A stretch of 11,605 nt of DNA, from NCBI GenBank assembly GCA_964562905.1, contig CAZLVG010000030.1:1-11605 (forward strand), given 5' to 3'. Position 1 is the first letter of the stretch. The number at the start of each line of letters is the position of its first letter. The stretch is from CAYSWF01 sp964562905 (GTDB lineage: Bacteria; Patescibacteriota; Andersenbacteria; UBA10190). The notes beneath the pieces are model-generated. The model was not told where the DNA came from and searched no databases. It saw only the letters and a list, made by a program, of their open reading frames with translations. Positions 5,689 to 11,605 of this stretch are shown here, in pieces. Made by a program: the position numbers and the translations under genes.

Positions 5689-6939
5689 TTAATTCCCATA
5701 TTCCGCAAAGCCGGGACTTACGCCCTTTTCCGCGCGGACTCTTTTCACGTGGATATAGAAGACCAGCAAGGAAGTAAGCGCGATGCTGAACAATATGGTG
5801 GCGTACACTGTGTTCTGTATAAAGATGCCGCCTGCCAAACCGGCCTGCACCGGCAGAATCGCCAGCGCGGCGGCGGCCAGCCCTTTGGGAATCATGATAG
5901 CCATGATCTCCGCGTCAAACTCGGCCGTGCCTCTTGCCGCCACGCCCCGCACCACCAGAAATCTGGTTACGATCATCAAAGAGGATAACAGCAAACCCAC
6001 CGCCAGCACCGCCGGCTCGTTCAAGGGCATGGACAGCCCTACCAACACGAAAAAGAAGGTCTGCAGCAGGAAGGCCACCTCATCAAAAACCAAATGCTCT
6101 TCCCTGGTGGGCGCGGTAGGCCATAACACATAGCGCAGAAAAGCGTGGCGTTGTTCCAGAAAGGCGTGCAGGCGGAAAACGTTGCCCATAAAGACGCTGA
6201 AAACCAGCACCGCTATCAGGCCGCTGAAACCGATTTTTTCCGTTACCCCGAACAGCAAAAGCACCAAGGCCGGCGTCAGGAAGATGGAATAACGCAGGCG
6301 GTGAATCAGAGTACCCAGACGGGCCCACACTACGGCCGCCAGTGTGCCTATCACCGCCGCGCCGAAAAACGACATCAACACGTTCCATCCTAGCCAGAGC
6401 AGAGAAAAAGAACCCGTTTCAACTGAATGTAAAAGAGCCAGGGTAACCACTATGACCAACACGTCGCTGAACACGGCTTCCACCGTCAAGGTGGCTTCGG
6501 TCTTGTCCCGGGGGGATATCTGTCTAAGCAAAGGAATAACTACGGTAGAAGAAGTTCCGCCCAGAATTGAACCGGCAATAACGGCGGCTGTAAGCTGCAG
6601 CTGGAAGATGCCCACCAGCACCGCCGCGGTTAAAAGCATGGTGACAGTAAAGCTGACTACGGCTAAGGCTATGGTGCGGCGCCAAACCCCTTTTAATACG
6701 TGAACGTTAAGATGCAATCCACTCTGGAACAGCACAATAATCAGAATGAGCGTTACTATCAGTCCGCCGGCCTGACCGAAGTATTCCGGCGCCAGCAGAC
6801 CAAAAATAGGGCCTAGCAACAAGCCGGCCGTTATAAATAGCAAGGCGTCGGGAATTTTGGTGTAACTGAAAATCCACGAAAAGAGATGGGCAGCGAAGAT
6901 AAGCACGCCGGCCAGAATTACCAGTGCCGCTATGTCCAT
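5689..6939 (-). CDS. Cation:proton antiporter, sodium/hydrogen exchanger family
   Basis: The protein exchanges cytoplasmic Na+ or K+ for protons across the membrane. From the ATG it has 416 residues, nearly all in about twelve hydrophobic segments. Visible motifs (numbered from this ATG) are IPDALLFITAGLLLGP (29-44), GGTSSTVVIPLL (127-138), VEAVFSD (153-159), where acidic Glu154 and Asp159 replace the ND or DD pair of better-known antiporters, and IPKGLAAAALAI (350-361). There is no C-terminal TrkA nucleotide-binding domain, unlike Kef-type channels. A TTG start two codons upstream is possible but the ATG is preferred; only a weak GAG element precedes it. The ITPase gene ends 69 bases upstream on the same strand, so the two may be cotranscribed. 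Ion specificity cannot be read from the sequence. Confidence 0.9.
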   Translation of the reverse strand: MDIAALVILAGVLIFAAHLFSWIFSYTKIPDALLFITAGLLLGPIFGLLAPEYFGQAGGLIVTLILIIVLFQSGLHLNVHVLKGVWRRTIALAVVSFTVTMLLTAAVLVGIFQLQLTAAVIAGSILGGTSSTVVIPLLRQISPRDKTEATLTVEAVFSDVLVIVVTLALLHSVETGSFSLLWLGWNVLMSFFGAAVIGTLAAVVWARLGTLIHRLRYSIFLTPALVLLLFGVTEKIGFSGLIAVLVFSVFMGNVFRLHAFLEQRHAFLRYVLWPTAPTREEHLVFDEVAFLLQTFFFVLVGLSMPLNEPAVLAVGLLLSSLMIVTRFLVVRGVAARGTAEFDAEIMAIMIPKGLAAAALAILPVQAGLAGGIFIQNTVYATILFSIALTSLLVFYIHVKRVRAEKGVSPGFAEYGN

Positions 6940-7008
6940 CACCAACTACTCAACTTTACTTAGAACCATAAACACTCGCCTTCCTCAAAAAGCATTGCGT
7001 TAATGTTA

Positions 7009-7566
7009 TCACAATTCACTAACATGCTTGCCTACCTGCCGAAAAGCTTCGCCCCGCTGGGAGAGGCTGTTTTTCTCCTCCTGGCTCATAGCGGATATGG
7101 TTTTGTCTTTACGCTCGGGAATAAAAATACGGTCGTAGGGCATGGCGTCCTTGTCTTGGTCAAACACCTTCTCGGTGATATTACCTCTCATACTACCGGT
7201 AAACAACTGCGGCTTTTCTCCCGGCCGGCAGAAAGCGGCTACCGTCTTAAAGCGGGCTCCGCGCGGCTCTCCGGCCAGCAGCTTCAAGATGCCCTGGTAT
7301 CCCAAGGAGTTGAAGACAAACTTGGGCCGGGCGCCGGGAAAATTCGGGTAGGCCTCGAAGTAAAGGCCGGTATCCTCCACTATAACCGGCCTGTTCAAGC
7401 TGACTGATAACTCCTCCGCCGCTCCGGCGGCAATTTTTTCCAGGCCCGCGTCGTGGTTCTCCTTATACTCCATGTTTACGTGTTCTAATTCCACCGGGCC
7501 GCCAGCCAGAATGCTGCTGGCTTCCTCAAACTTATGGCGGTTGGTAGTTACGAAAGCCACTTTCAT
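7009..7566 (-). CDS. Non-canonical purine NTP pyrophosphatase (ITPase/HAM1/RdgB family)
   Basis: This house-cleaning enzyme hydrolyses ITP, dITP and XTP to monophosphates, so that deaminated purines stay out of DNA and RNA. The 185 residues match the family: TTNRHK (7-12) for the triphosphate, VEDTGL with Glu64 and Asp65 for metal and catalysis, FPGARPKFV (76-84), PYDRIFIP (143-150) and the base-binding SQRGEAF (169-175). The FPG...KFVFNSLGYQGILKLL pattern looks closer to archaeal and eukaryotic ITPases than to Escherichia coli RdgB, and the usual GFGYDPIF is AMPYDRIF here. The start is ATG at 7564-7566 with no Shine-Dalgarno; TTAATA seven bases upstream could be a -10 box at leaderless spacing. 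It is divergent from the LigD-type gene and upstream of the antiporter. Confidence 0.93.
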   Translation of the reverse strand: MKVAFVTTNRHKFEEASSILAGGPVELEHVNMEYKENHDAGLEKIAAGAAEELSVSLNRPVIVEDTGLYFEAYPNFPGARPKFVFNSLGYQGILKLLAGEPRGARFKTVAAFCRPGEKPQLFTGSMRGNITEKVFDQDKDAMPYDRIFIPERKDKTISAMSQEEKNSLSQRGEAFRQVGKHVSEL

Positions 7567-7689
7567 GCCGTTATATTAACACACCGGCCAGCTGAACAGG
7601 TCAGCCGCTCGGGCGCGGCCCGGGAGCGAAGAATGGGCCTCTGCCAGGCCGGCCGTATTAATGTTAGGCTTAACCTTAGCCAACAAGCC

Positions 7690-8565
7690 ATGAGCAAAAA
7701 CAGTATCACTATAGACGGACACCGTATAGAAATCAGCCGCCCGGACAAGGTGCTGTTTCCCCAAAGCGGCATAACCAAGGGGGAGCTGGTGGAATATTAC
7801 CGTCGGATAGCCCGCACCATGCTGCCTCATCTCAAAGACCGCATGGTGACTATGCGCCGCTTTCCGGACGGGATAGGCGAAGAGGGGTTTTATCAGCGGG
7901 AGATAGCCGATTATTTTCCCGGCTGGATAGACCGGCACCACAGCCGGGGCGTGGCGGAGCCGGTAACTTCCCCCGTTATCAACAGCCCGGCCGCTCTGGT
8001 CTATCTGGCTAATTTGGCCGTCATAACCCCCCACGTATGGCTCTCCCGCGTGGACAAGCTCAAAAAGCCCGACCGCATGATTTTTGACCTTGATCCCGGC
8101 GGCGAGGATATCAAGGCGCTGCTCTCCGTGGCGCGGACGCTGCGGGACGAGCTTAAAAAACACGACCTGCCTTCCTTCGTCCAAACTACCGGTTCCCGAG
8201 GTTACCACGTAGTAGTGCCCATAAAACGCCGCTATTCATTTAACCGCGCGCGCTCCGCGGCCGGCCGAATCGCCCGAGCGGTGGCTGCCCGCGACAACCA
8301 CGCCACCACGGCCGTCCGTAAAGCCAAACGGCGCGGCCGCGTTTATGTCGACATCCAGCGCAACGCCCTCGCCCAGTCGGCTGTGGCTCCTTACGCCGTC
8401 AGGGCCGGGGAAGACGCGCCGGTAGCGGCGCCGATTGACTGGGAAGAACTCGGCGACACTCTTCCGCGAACTTACACCATAAAAAAGATTTTCCGCCGCC
8501 TAGGGCAAAAAAACGATCCCTGGCGTGATATAGACAGCCAGGCCGCCAGCCTGGCCCAGCCTTAA
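7690..8565 (+). CDS. Stand-alone LigD-type DNA polymerase/primase domain (NHEJ family)
   Basis: The 291-residue protein corresponds to the polymerase domain of LigD, an archaeo-eukaryotic primase-fold enzyme that adds nucleotides at broken ends during non-homologous end joining. It shows DKVLFPQSGITKGELVEYY (19-37), the catalytic metal motif DLDPG with Asp133 and Asp135, TTGSRGYHVVVP (166-177) with the nucleotide-contacting His, and VYVDIQRN (218-225) with the third acid at Asp221, followed by VAPYAVR. There is no ligase or phosphoesterase domain and no Ku gene in the window. I start at the ATG at 7690 because the homologous region begins about ten residues later; in-frame codons upstream are possible, and no Shine-Dalgarno decides between them. 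Its TAA shares TTAA (8562-8565) with the convergent HAD gene. Confidence 0.9.
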   Translation: MSKNSITIDGHRIEISRPDKVLFPQSGITKGELVEYYRRIARTMLPHLKDRMVTMRRFPDGIGEEGFYQREIADYFPGWIDRHHSRGVAEPVTSPVINSPAALVYLANLAVITPHVWLSRVDKLKKPDRMIFDLDPGGEDIKALLSVARTLRDELKKHDLPSFVQTTGSRGYHVVVPIKRRYSFNRARSAAGRIARAVAARDNHATTAVRKAKRRGRVYVDIQRNALAQSAVAPYAVRAGEDAPVAAPIDWEELGDTLPRTYTIKKIFRRLGQKNDPWRDIDSQAASLAQP

Positions 8566-9227
8566 GAACAAAGCAAGCTCTCCACGACGGCGCGGGACAA
8601 GAAAGACAAGTCAGGAATAATCAGATCGGCTTCAGCCAGTTCCTCCCGCGAGTGCGTATGCGGTACGGCAATACATTTCAGCCCGGCCGCTTTAGCCGAC
8701 TGAATGCCGTAACTAGTGTCTTCTACGACCACGATGTTAGCCGCCGGCAGGCCAATCGCAGCGGCTGCCCGGCGGTAGGGCTCCGGGTCCGGCTTGCCCG
8801 CTTTTACGTCATCCGCCGCCACAATGGCATTAAAATAATGTTTTAGACCTTTTCGGTCCAAATACGGCTCAACCAGCTCCCTGACAGCGCTGGTTACCAG
8901 GCCAATTTTGTATTCACTGCTAAGAGTTTCCAGCGCCTGCCGGGCGTCCGCGTAAAAAATATCCTGGCCGGCCGTCTCTCTTTTGTAGTGCTCAATTTTA
9001 GCACGCAGCAGCTGCCCTGCCGTAACCTCCTTAAGTTTATCCGGGAAAAGCTCTTTAATTTTACCCAGCCCCTCCAAAGCTGTGCGTCCCTGGATATGCT
9101 GGCGGTGCAGTTGCCCTGTCAGCTCAATGCCGTAATCCCGCAAAGCCAGCTTGTACGCCCGCTCATGAATAGCTTCGTCATCAACAATGACTCCGTTGTA
9201 ATCAAATAAAACGCCGGTTTGTTTCAT
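8562..9227 (-). CDS. HAD-superfamily hydrolase, beta-phosphoglucomutase-like
   Basis: The 221-residue protein is a HAD phosphatase of the subgroup with a helical cap (about 15-85). The core motifs are LFDYNGVIVDDE (7-18) with nucleophile Asp9, VTSA (111-114, motif II), Lys145 in AGKPDPEPY (motif III) and VVEDTSYGI (167-175) with Glu169 and Asp170 (motif IV). At position 11, where phosphatases and phosphomutases normally carry the acid/base Asp (DxD), this protein has Asn. A DxN form occurs in a recognised set of HAD proteins, so it need not be inactive, but the natural substrate is unknown. The start is ATG at 9225-9227, without a Shine-Dalgarno and close behind a -10 box. The gene is convergent with the LigD-type gene and shares stop-codon bases with it. 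Confidence 0.88.
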   Translation of the reverse strand: MKQTGVLFDYNGVIVDDEAIHERAYKLALRDYGIELTGQLHRQHIQGRTALEGLGKIKELFPDKLKEVTAGQLLRAKIEHYKRETAGQDIFYADARQALETLSSEYKIGLVTSAVRELVEPYLDRKGLKHYFNAIVAADDVKAGKPDPEPYRRAAAAIGLPAANIVVVEDTSYGIQSAKAAGLKCIAVPHTHSREELAEADLIIPDLSFLSRAVVESLLCS

Positions 9228-9235
9228 ACTATAAA

Positions 9236-9264
9236 TTTATACTTTGGGGCGTCTATATCGTCCA
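9236..9264 (-). promoter_or_regulatory. Promoter of the HAD gene (near-leaderless)
   Basis: On the minus strand, TGGACG (9259-9264), a 17-nt spacer and TATAAA (9236-9241) are followed by 8 nt and the ATG, so little or no untranslated leader is expected. Confidence 0.5.
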
Positions 9265-9301
9265 GATTATTTTATAGTAACTGCCTGGCCGGTTAACCCC
9301 G

Positions 9302-9907
9302 TCATATTTCCTGTGTTCCCAAGGTTAGTAAATTAACCTTAAACAGCTTGAGCGCTGAACTTAATTTAGCCGCCGGAAGTCCGATAATATTCGTATGCTC
9401 ACCCTCAATACGTTCTACCAACATAGCCCCCTTGCCTTGAATGGAGTAAGCGCCGGCGTGCCCGTCCGGTTCGCCGGATCTCACATAACCCGAAATTTCA
9501 TCAGGCGTTAATTCTTTAAAATAAACCTTGGTCTGGGCCGTTTCCATAACTTCCTTGCCCGCGGCAATGTCAATAATAGTAAAGCCGGTCATAAAAATAT
9601 GCGTCTTGCCGCTAAGTTCTTCCAGCATATTAATGGCCTGCTCATCATCAGCCGGTTTGCCTAAAACTTTATCGCCCAGAACAGCTACCGAATCAGCCCC
9701 GATAACAATGGCGTTCTTGTGCCTGCCGGCTACCGCCCGCGCCTTACCTTGCGACAACACCTTCACCAACTCCAGCGGCGGCACGGCCAGCGACATATCC
9801 TCTTTATAATCGCTGGGTTCAACCGAAAATTGCAGTCCCGCCCGTTCCAGCAGCTCTTTTCTGCCGAGCGACGTGGAAGCCAGGATAATATTACGCCCGC
9901 TTGTCAT
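9302..9907 (-). CDS. Maf-family nucleoside triphosphate pyrophosphatase
   Basis: Maf proteins hydrolyse dTTP, UTP or modified pyrimidine nucleotides to monophosphates and are linked to nucleotide-pool cleaning and septum control. The 201-residue protein is full length: LASTSLGRKELLERAG (9-24, the triphosphate loop), GADSVAVLGDKVLGKP (70-85) with catalytic Asp72, GEPDGHAGAYSIQGKGA (145-161) and EGEHTNIIGLP (168-178). In the third motif the usual Lys of DKAG is His150, so subgroup and substrate preference cannot be stated safely. The start is ATG at 9905-9907 with no clear ribosome binding site. It lies on the same strand as, and upstream of, the HAD gene, 74 bp apart; the HAD gene appears to have its own promoter. 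Confidence 0.93.
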   Translation of the reverse strand: MTSGRNIILASTSLGRKELLERAGLQFSVEPSDYKEDMSLAVPPLELVKVLSQGKARAVAGRHKNAIVIGADSVAVLGDKVLGKPADDEQAINMLEELSGKTHIFMTGFTIIDIAAGKEVMETAQTKVYFKELTPDEISGYVRSGEPDGHAGAYSIQGKGAMLVERIEGEHTNIIGLPAAKLSSALKLFKVNLLTLGTQEI

Positions 9908-9965
9908 AATAGTTTCAGCTAAAGACAGCTGCCCACAAAGGCCCGTGTCTTATTGATCTTATTAA

Positions 9966-10005
9966 AAATTCAAACACCTGAGAAATTCAAAGAAATTCAA
10001 ACACC
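9966..10005. repeat. Short direct repeats at the toxin gene's 3' end
   Basis: AAATTCAAACACC occurs at 9966-9978 and 9993-10005, with AGAAATTCAA also doubled (9981-9990, 9991-10000). The second copy contains the toxin gene's stop codon, so the last codons are duplicated just outside the gene. Confidence 0.7.
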
Positions 10006-10344
10006 CGATGTTTGTTTGCCTTTCTCCGAGAATGTATGGCCGGCGCCCTCAATCATATAGTATTCTTTTGGCCCCTGATAACCACATGTGATCGTGCCCC
10101 GTTGCTTATTTATACGTTCTATCTGACGCCGCTCAATAGCTACAATCGATATTTCTTCTTTATCGGTTTTGAATATTACGCGCAAAGAGCCTTTCCTGGC
10201 CCGGTAAATATTAACCCGTCCCTTAAGTTTTTTGACCTCAAGCGCGCCTAACTCTCCGGATTTTATGCGCCTTATAATTTGTCTTAAGGCCCGTCGCTCT
10301 TTTGTGTCTAGCTTGCGTAACGCTTTGGTTATCTTGTCAACCAT
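9997..10344 (-). CDS. RelE/ParE-type toxin with an extra C-terminal tail
   Basis: Residues 1-82 or so match a RelE/ParE-superfamily toxin: two N-terminal helices rich in Lys/Arg (about 4-30), then VKKLKGRVNIYRARKGSLRV (38-57), IFKTDKEEISIVAIERR (57-73) and a final basic stretch. RelE members cut mRNA in the ribosome; ParE members poison gyrase. Sequence alone does not separate these, though the compact basic form leans towards RelE. The remaining 33 or so residues are not expected in the family and contain GPKEYYMIEGAGHTFSEKG, which resembles the catalytic-His end of an alpha/beta hydrolase. The gene starts 3 bases after the antitoxin stop, the usual toxin-second arrangement, so the two are cotranscribed. 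Confidence 0.8.
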   Translation of the reverse strand: MVDKITKALRKLDTKERRALRQIIRRIKSGELGALEVKKLKGRVNIYRARKGSLRVIFKTDKEEISIVAIERRQIERINKQRGTITCGYQGPKEYYMIEGAGHTFSEKGKQTSGV

Positions 10345-10347
10345 TAT

Positions 10348-10563
10348 TTACAGCCGTGTCAGCACCTCGTCTATATCCACACCACCGCGATGAATTTTAG
10401 TAAAATCCACTACTTCCTCCCAGCGCTGATCGTCATCCAACGGCGTTAGCTTAAATAGCGGTTTGGAATGTTTAAAGACAACATACGAATCCCCCGCCCG
10501 CACCTTGCGGGCATACTTGGCAACATTGCCTCTTAGTTCCTTTAGCCCCACTGTTTTGGTCAT
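10348..10563 (-). CDS. Phd/YefM-type antitoxin
   Basis: The 71-residue protein has the Phd/YefM N-terminal DNA-binding and dimer fold, MTKTVGLKELRGNVAKYARK followed by AGDSYVVFKHSKPLFKLTPL (24-42), and a shorter acidic tail (DDDQRWEEVVDF, 43-54 onward) expected to wrap around and block the toxin. The start is ATG at 10561-10563, with no Shine-Dalgarno and a -10 box 6 bases away. The palindrome directly upstream is the probable operator for autorepression by the antitoxin-toxin complex. This is the first gene of a two-gene operon with the RelE/ParE-type toxin. Confidence 0.88.
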   Translation of the reverse strand: MTKTVGLKELRGNVAKYARKVRAGDSYVVFKHSKPLFKLTPLDDDQRWEEVVDFTKIHRGGVDIDEVLTRL

Positions 10564-10569
10564 ATAAAA

Positions 10570-10600
10570 AGGTTAACAGAAGTTGAACATAAGTTCAACC
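10570..10600 (-). promoter_or_regulatory. Promoter and operator of the toxin-antitoxin operon
   Basis: On the minus strand, TTGAAC (-35, 10593-10598), a 17-nt spacer and TAACCT (-10, 10570-10575) lie 6 nt before the antitoxin ATG. The 7-bp inverted repeat GTTGAAC-ATAA-GTTCAAC (10582-10599) covers the -35 box and part of the spacer, so a bound repressor would exclude RNA polymerase, as expected for an autoregulated operon. Confidence 0.6.
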
Positions 10601-10610
10601 ATTTGTTTAT

Positions 10611-10653
10611 GAAGTTATAGGGAGGCATTTCATAATGTTACCTCTATAACTTC
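10611..10653. repeat. Long inverted repeat overlapping the grpB-like stop codon
   Basis: GAAGTTATAG (10611-10620) is the exact reverse complement of CTATAACTTC (10644-10653), with a nested CATT/AATG pair and partly matching GGAGG/CCTC between them. The right arm contains the TAG stop of the GrpB-family gene. No T-run follows on either strand, so it is a weak candidate for a terminator; an mRNA 3' end hairpin or the remnant of a small mobile element are alternatives. Confidence 0.6.
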
Positions 10654-11192
10654 ACCTTTCCCCGCCGGGACAGGACCATTTTGATAAACTCTCTTTTCTT
10701 ATCTGTGTAGGCGTACCGGTCGTCTTTATACTCTGCCGCCAGTTTTCGCTTGAGCCCCGCGTACTCACTGGCAACTTCCTTGTGTTTACGCAGGTAGTCC
10801 CGGAAAAACAGATCATTTTTCCAGGAATTGCTGTTATAGGTGATTACATGGGCGTGGTGGGTGCGTTTTTCTTCCGGCCCTTTTACGTACAGCTCTTGCT
10901 CCCTTAGACCTTCCTTCGTATGGCCGGGCTTGAACGGCCGATGTTCGTAGCTCAATTTTTCAAATTTATCCTTCATGCCAAGCGCGACTTCTAAAGATGC
11001 TACTGCGATGTTCATATCCAGAATTGGTTTTGCCATAAGGCCGGGAACAGCGGTGCTACCCACGTGCTCAATGGCAATGACAGTGCCGCCGAAGGTGTCT
11101 GTGAGCAGCTTCTTTTCCTCCTCAAAAAGCTGCTGCCACTTTGGATTGTGCGGGACTAATTCAACGGTCCCCCTTTTGAGGCCTAAAGACAT
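10644..11192 (-). CDS. GrpB-family (UPF0157) nucleotidyltransferase-like protein
   Basis: The 182-residue protein matches the GrpB family throughout. It has VELVPHNPKWQQLFEEE near the N-terminus (10-26), the hallmark IEHVGSTAVPGLMAKPILDM (41-60), which resembles the nucleotidyltransferase GS...D core, RTHHAHVITYNSNSW, FFRDYLRKH, and a C-terminal YAYTDKKREFIKMVL. Family members are structurally nucleotidyltransferase-like, and their in vivo substrate is not established; some are annotated as dephospho-CoA kinase-linked because of fusions. The ATG at 11190-11192 has a good Shine-Dalgarno, GAGGAG, five bases away. It lies 55 bp after another nucleotidyltransferase-like gene on the same strand, so the two probably share a transcript. 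Confidence 0.9.
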   Translation of the reverse strand: MSLGLKRGTVELVPHNPKWQQLFEEEKKLLTDTFGGTVIAIEHVGSTAVPGLMAKPILDMNIAVASLEVALGMKDKFEKLSYEHRPFKPGHTKEGLREQELYVKGPEEKRTHHAHVITYNSNSWKNDLFFRDYLRKHKEVASEYAGLKRKLAAEYKDDRYAYTDKKREFIKMVLSRRGKVKL

Positions 11193-11247
11193 AAGATCTC
11201 CTCACGTTCTTTACCCCTCAAATCACGGATGGCGTAGAGGGTGATGG

Positions 11248-11604
11248 TTAGCGAGGACATACCTTCTCAATGAGTTGAATATCCGGCCTGTCCCGCGGTC
11301 TGCCGTATGCTTTCTTGAACGCTAACAGGTCTTTAAGACTGGCAAAGGGGATGCCATTGATAATATCTGCCCGCTCAATGAGTTCATCTGTTGTCGGCTG
11401 AACGTCGCCGCAATTCACGTCCAGATATATCTCAATTTCAATGTTTCTGCCTTGCTTGTGGAGCACATATCGCTGCCCGGTGTTGTGCCACTGTTTGTCC
11501 CAGCCCTCTTTTTCACATGTTGCGTAGAGTGCCGGTGTGGCGACAATATCAAGGTCGCGCGCCCGGCGCAGGCCGTGAGCGGCCAGCACACCGCTGCCGA
11601 CGAC
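11248..11604 (-). CDS. Nucleotidyltransferase-like protein, 5' end outside the window
   Basis: The reading frame runs off the right edge, so the N-terminus is missing; 118 residues are visible. They begin VVGSGVLAAHGLRRARDLDIV, matching the GSG...HGLR...DxD core of small nucleotidyltransferase-fold proteins (Gly-Ser loop plus two metal-binding Asp). They continue with a beta-rich NIEIEIYLDVNCGD part and end with FASLKDLLAFKKAYGRPRDR and DIQLIEKV, a helical end common in DUF-type nucleotidyltransferases and in AbiEii-like toxins. An internal GTG at 11587-11589 could be read as a start but would remove the Gly-Ser loop. The precise function is unknown. It probably shares an operon with the GrpB-family gene. 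Confidence 0.75.
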   Translation of the reverse strand, partial: VVGSGVLAAHGLRRARDLDIVATPALYATCEKEGWDKQWHNTGQRYVLHKQGRNIEIEIYLDVNCGDVQPTTDELIERADIINGIPFASLKDLLAFKKAYGRPRDRPDIQLIEKVCPR

Positions 11605-11605
11605 A

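Noticed and set aside
5689..6939. Antiporter considered as a KefB/KefC potassium efflux protein
   Set aside because: No C-terminal nucleotide-binding TrkA domain is present and the motif around 153-159 differs.
7534..7689. N-terminal extension of the LigD-type protein overlapping the ITPase start
   Set aside because: It would overlap the divergent gene's coding sequence and has no similarity to the family; the ATG at 7690 fits the domain start.
9916..9931. CAGCT/AGCTG hairpin upstream of the Maf gene
   Set aside because: Only 5 bp with a 6-nt loop and no supporting context; likely chance.

Overview
The window looks like chromosomal DNA from a bacterium with a small, streamlined genome, most likely a member of the Patescibacteria (Candidate Phyla Radiation). 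This is inferred from several things seen together: short intergenic spaces, several genes with no Shine-Dalgarno sequence whose -10 box sits only about 6-8 nt before the ATG, GATTACG-type heptamer arrays between genes, a CAP-domain membrane protein with an N-terminal IPHxxNxFxP motif, and a tiny histone-fold protein. No 16S rRNA or other decisive marker is present, so the assignment is tentative.

Layout from left to right. Positions 1-272 are non-coding and repeat-rich. Positions 273-1556 hold the ribosomal stalk operon on the minus strand: promoter, probable L10 autoregulatory leader, rplJ (L10), rplL (L7/L12 with an unusual charged N-terminal extension). A minus-strand pair of envelope genes follows: a mannose-1-phosphate guanylyltransferase whose stop overlaps the start of mltG, a lytic transglycosylase that terminates glycan strands. 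Divergent from this pair is a plus-strand CAP-domain membrane protein (3778-5199). Next is a compact, well-signalled single-gene unit on the plus strand (promoter, perfect Shine-Dalgarno, 62-codon gene, 13-bp-stem terminator) encoding a bacterial histone-fold protein (5299-5487). Then come a minus-strand cation:proton antiporter and an ITPase-type house-cleaning pyrophosphatase, a plus-strand stand-alone LigD-type polymerase domain (NHEJ family), and minus-strand HAD phosphatase and Maf pyrophosphatase genes.

The right-hand end (about 9950-11605) appears less GC-rich by eye and is more accessory in character: a Phd/YefM-RelE type toxin-antitoxin pair with a clear operator, a GrpB-family nucleotidyltransferase-like protein, and a second nucleotidyltransferase cut by the window edge. 

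Themes: nucleotide-pool sanitation (ITPase and Maf), DNA packaging and repair (histone and LigD polymerase domain), envelope building (GDP-mannose supply, MltG, CAP protein) and ribosomal stalk synthesis. The most notable item is the histone-fold protein, which keeps the Arg-x-Thr...Asp signature of archaeal histones at exactly the same spacing. Other points of interest are the oppositely oriented five-copy heptamer arrays that bracket the rplJ-rplL coding region, a RelE-type toxin with a tail resembling the end of an alpha/beta hydrolase, and recurrent promoter-to-ATG spacing that predicts leaderless mRNAs.
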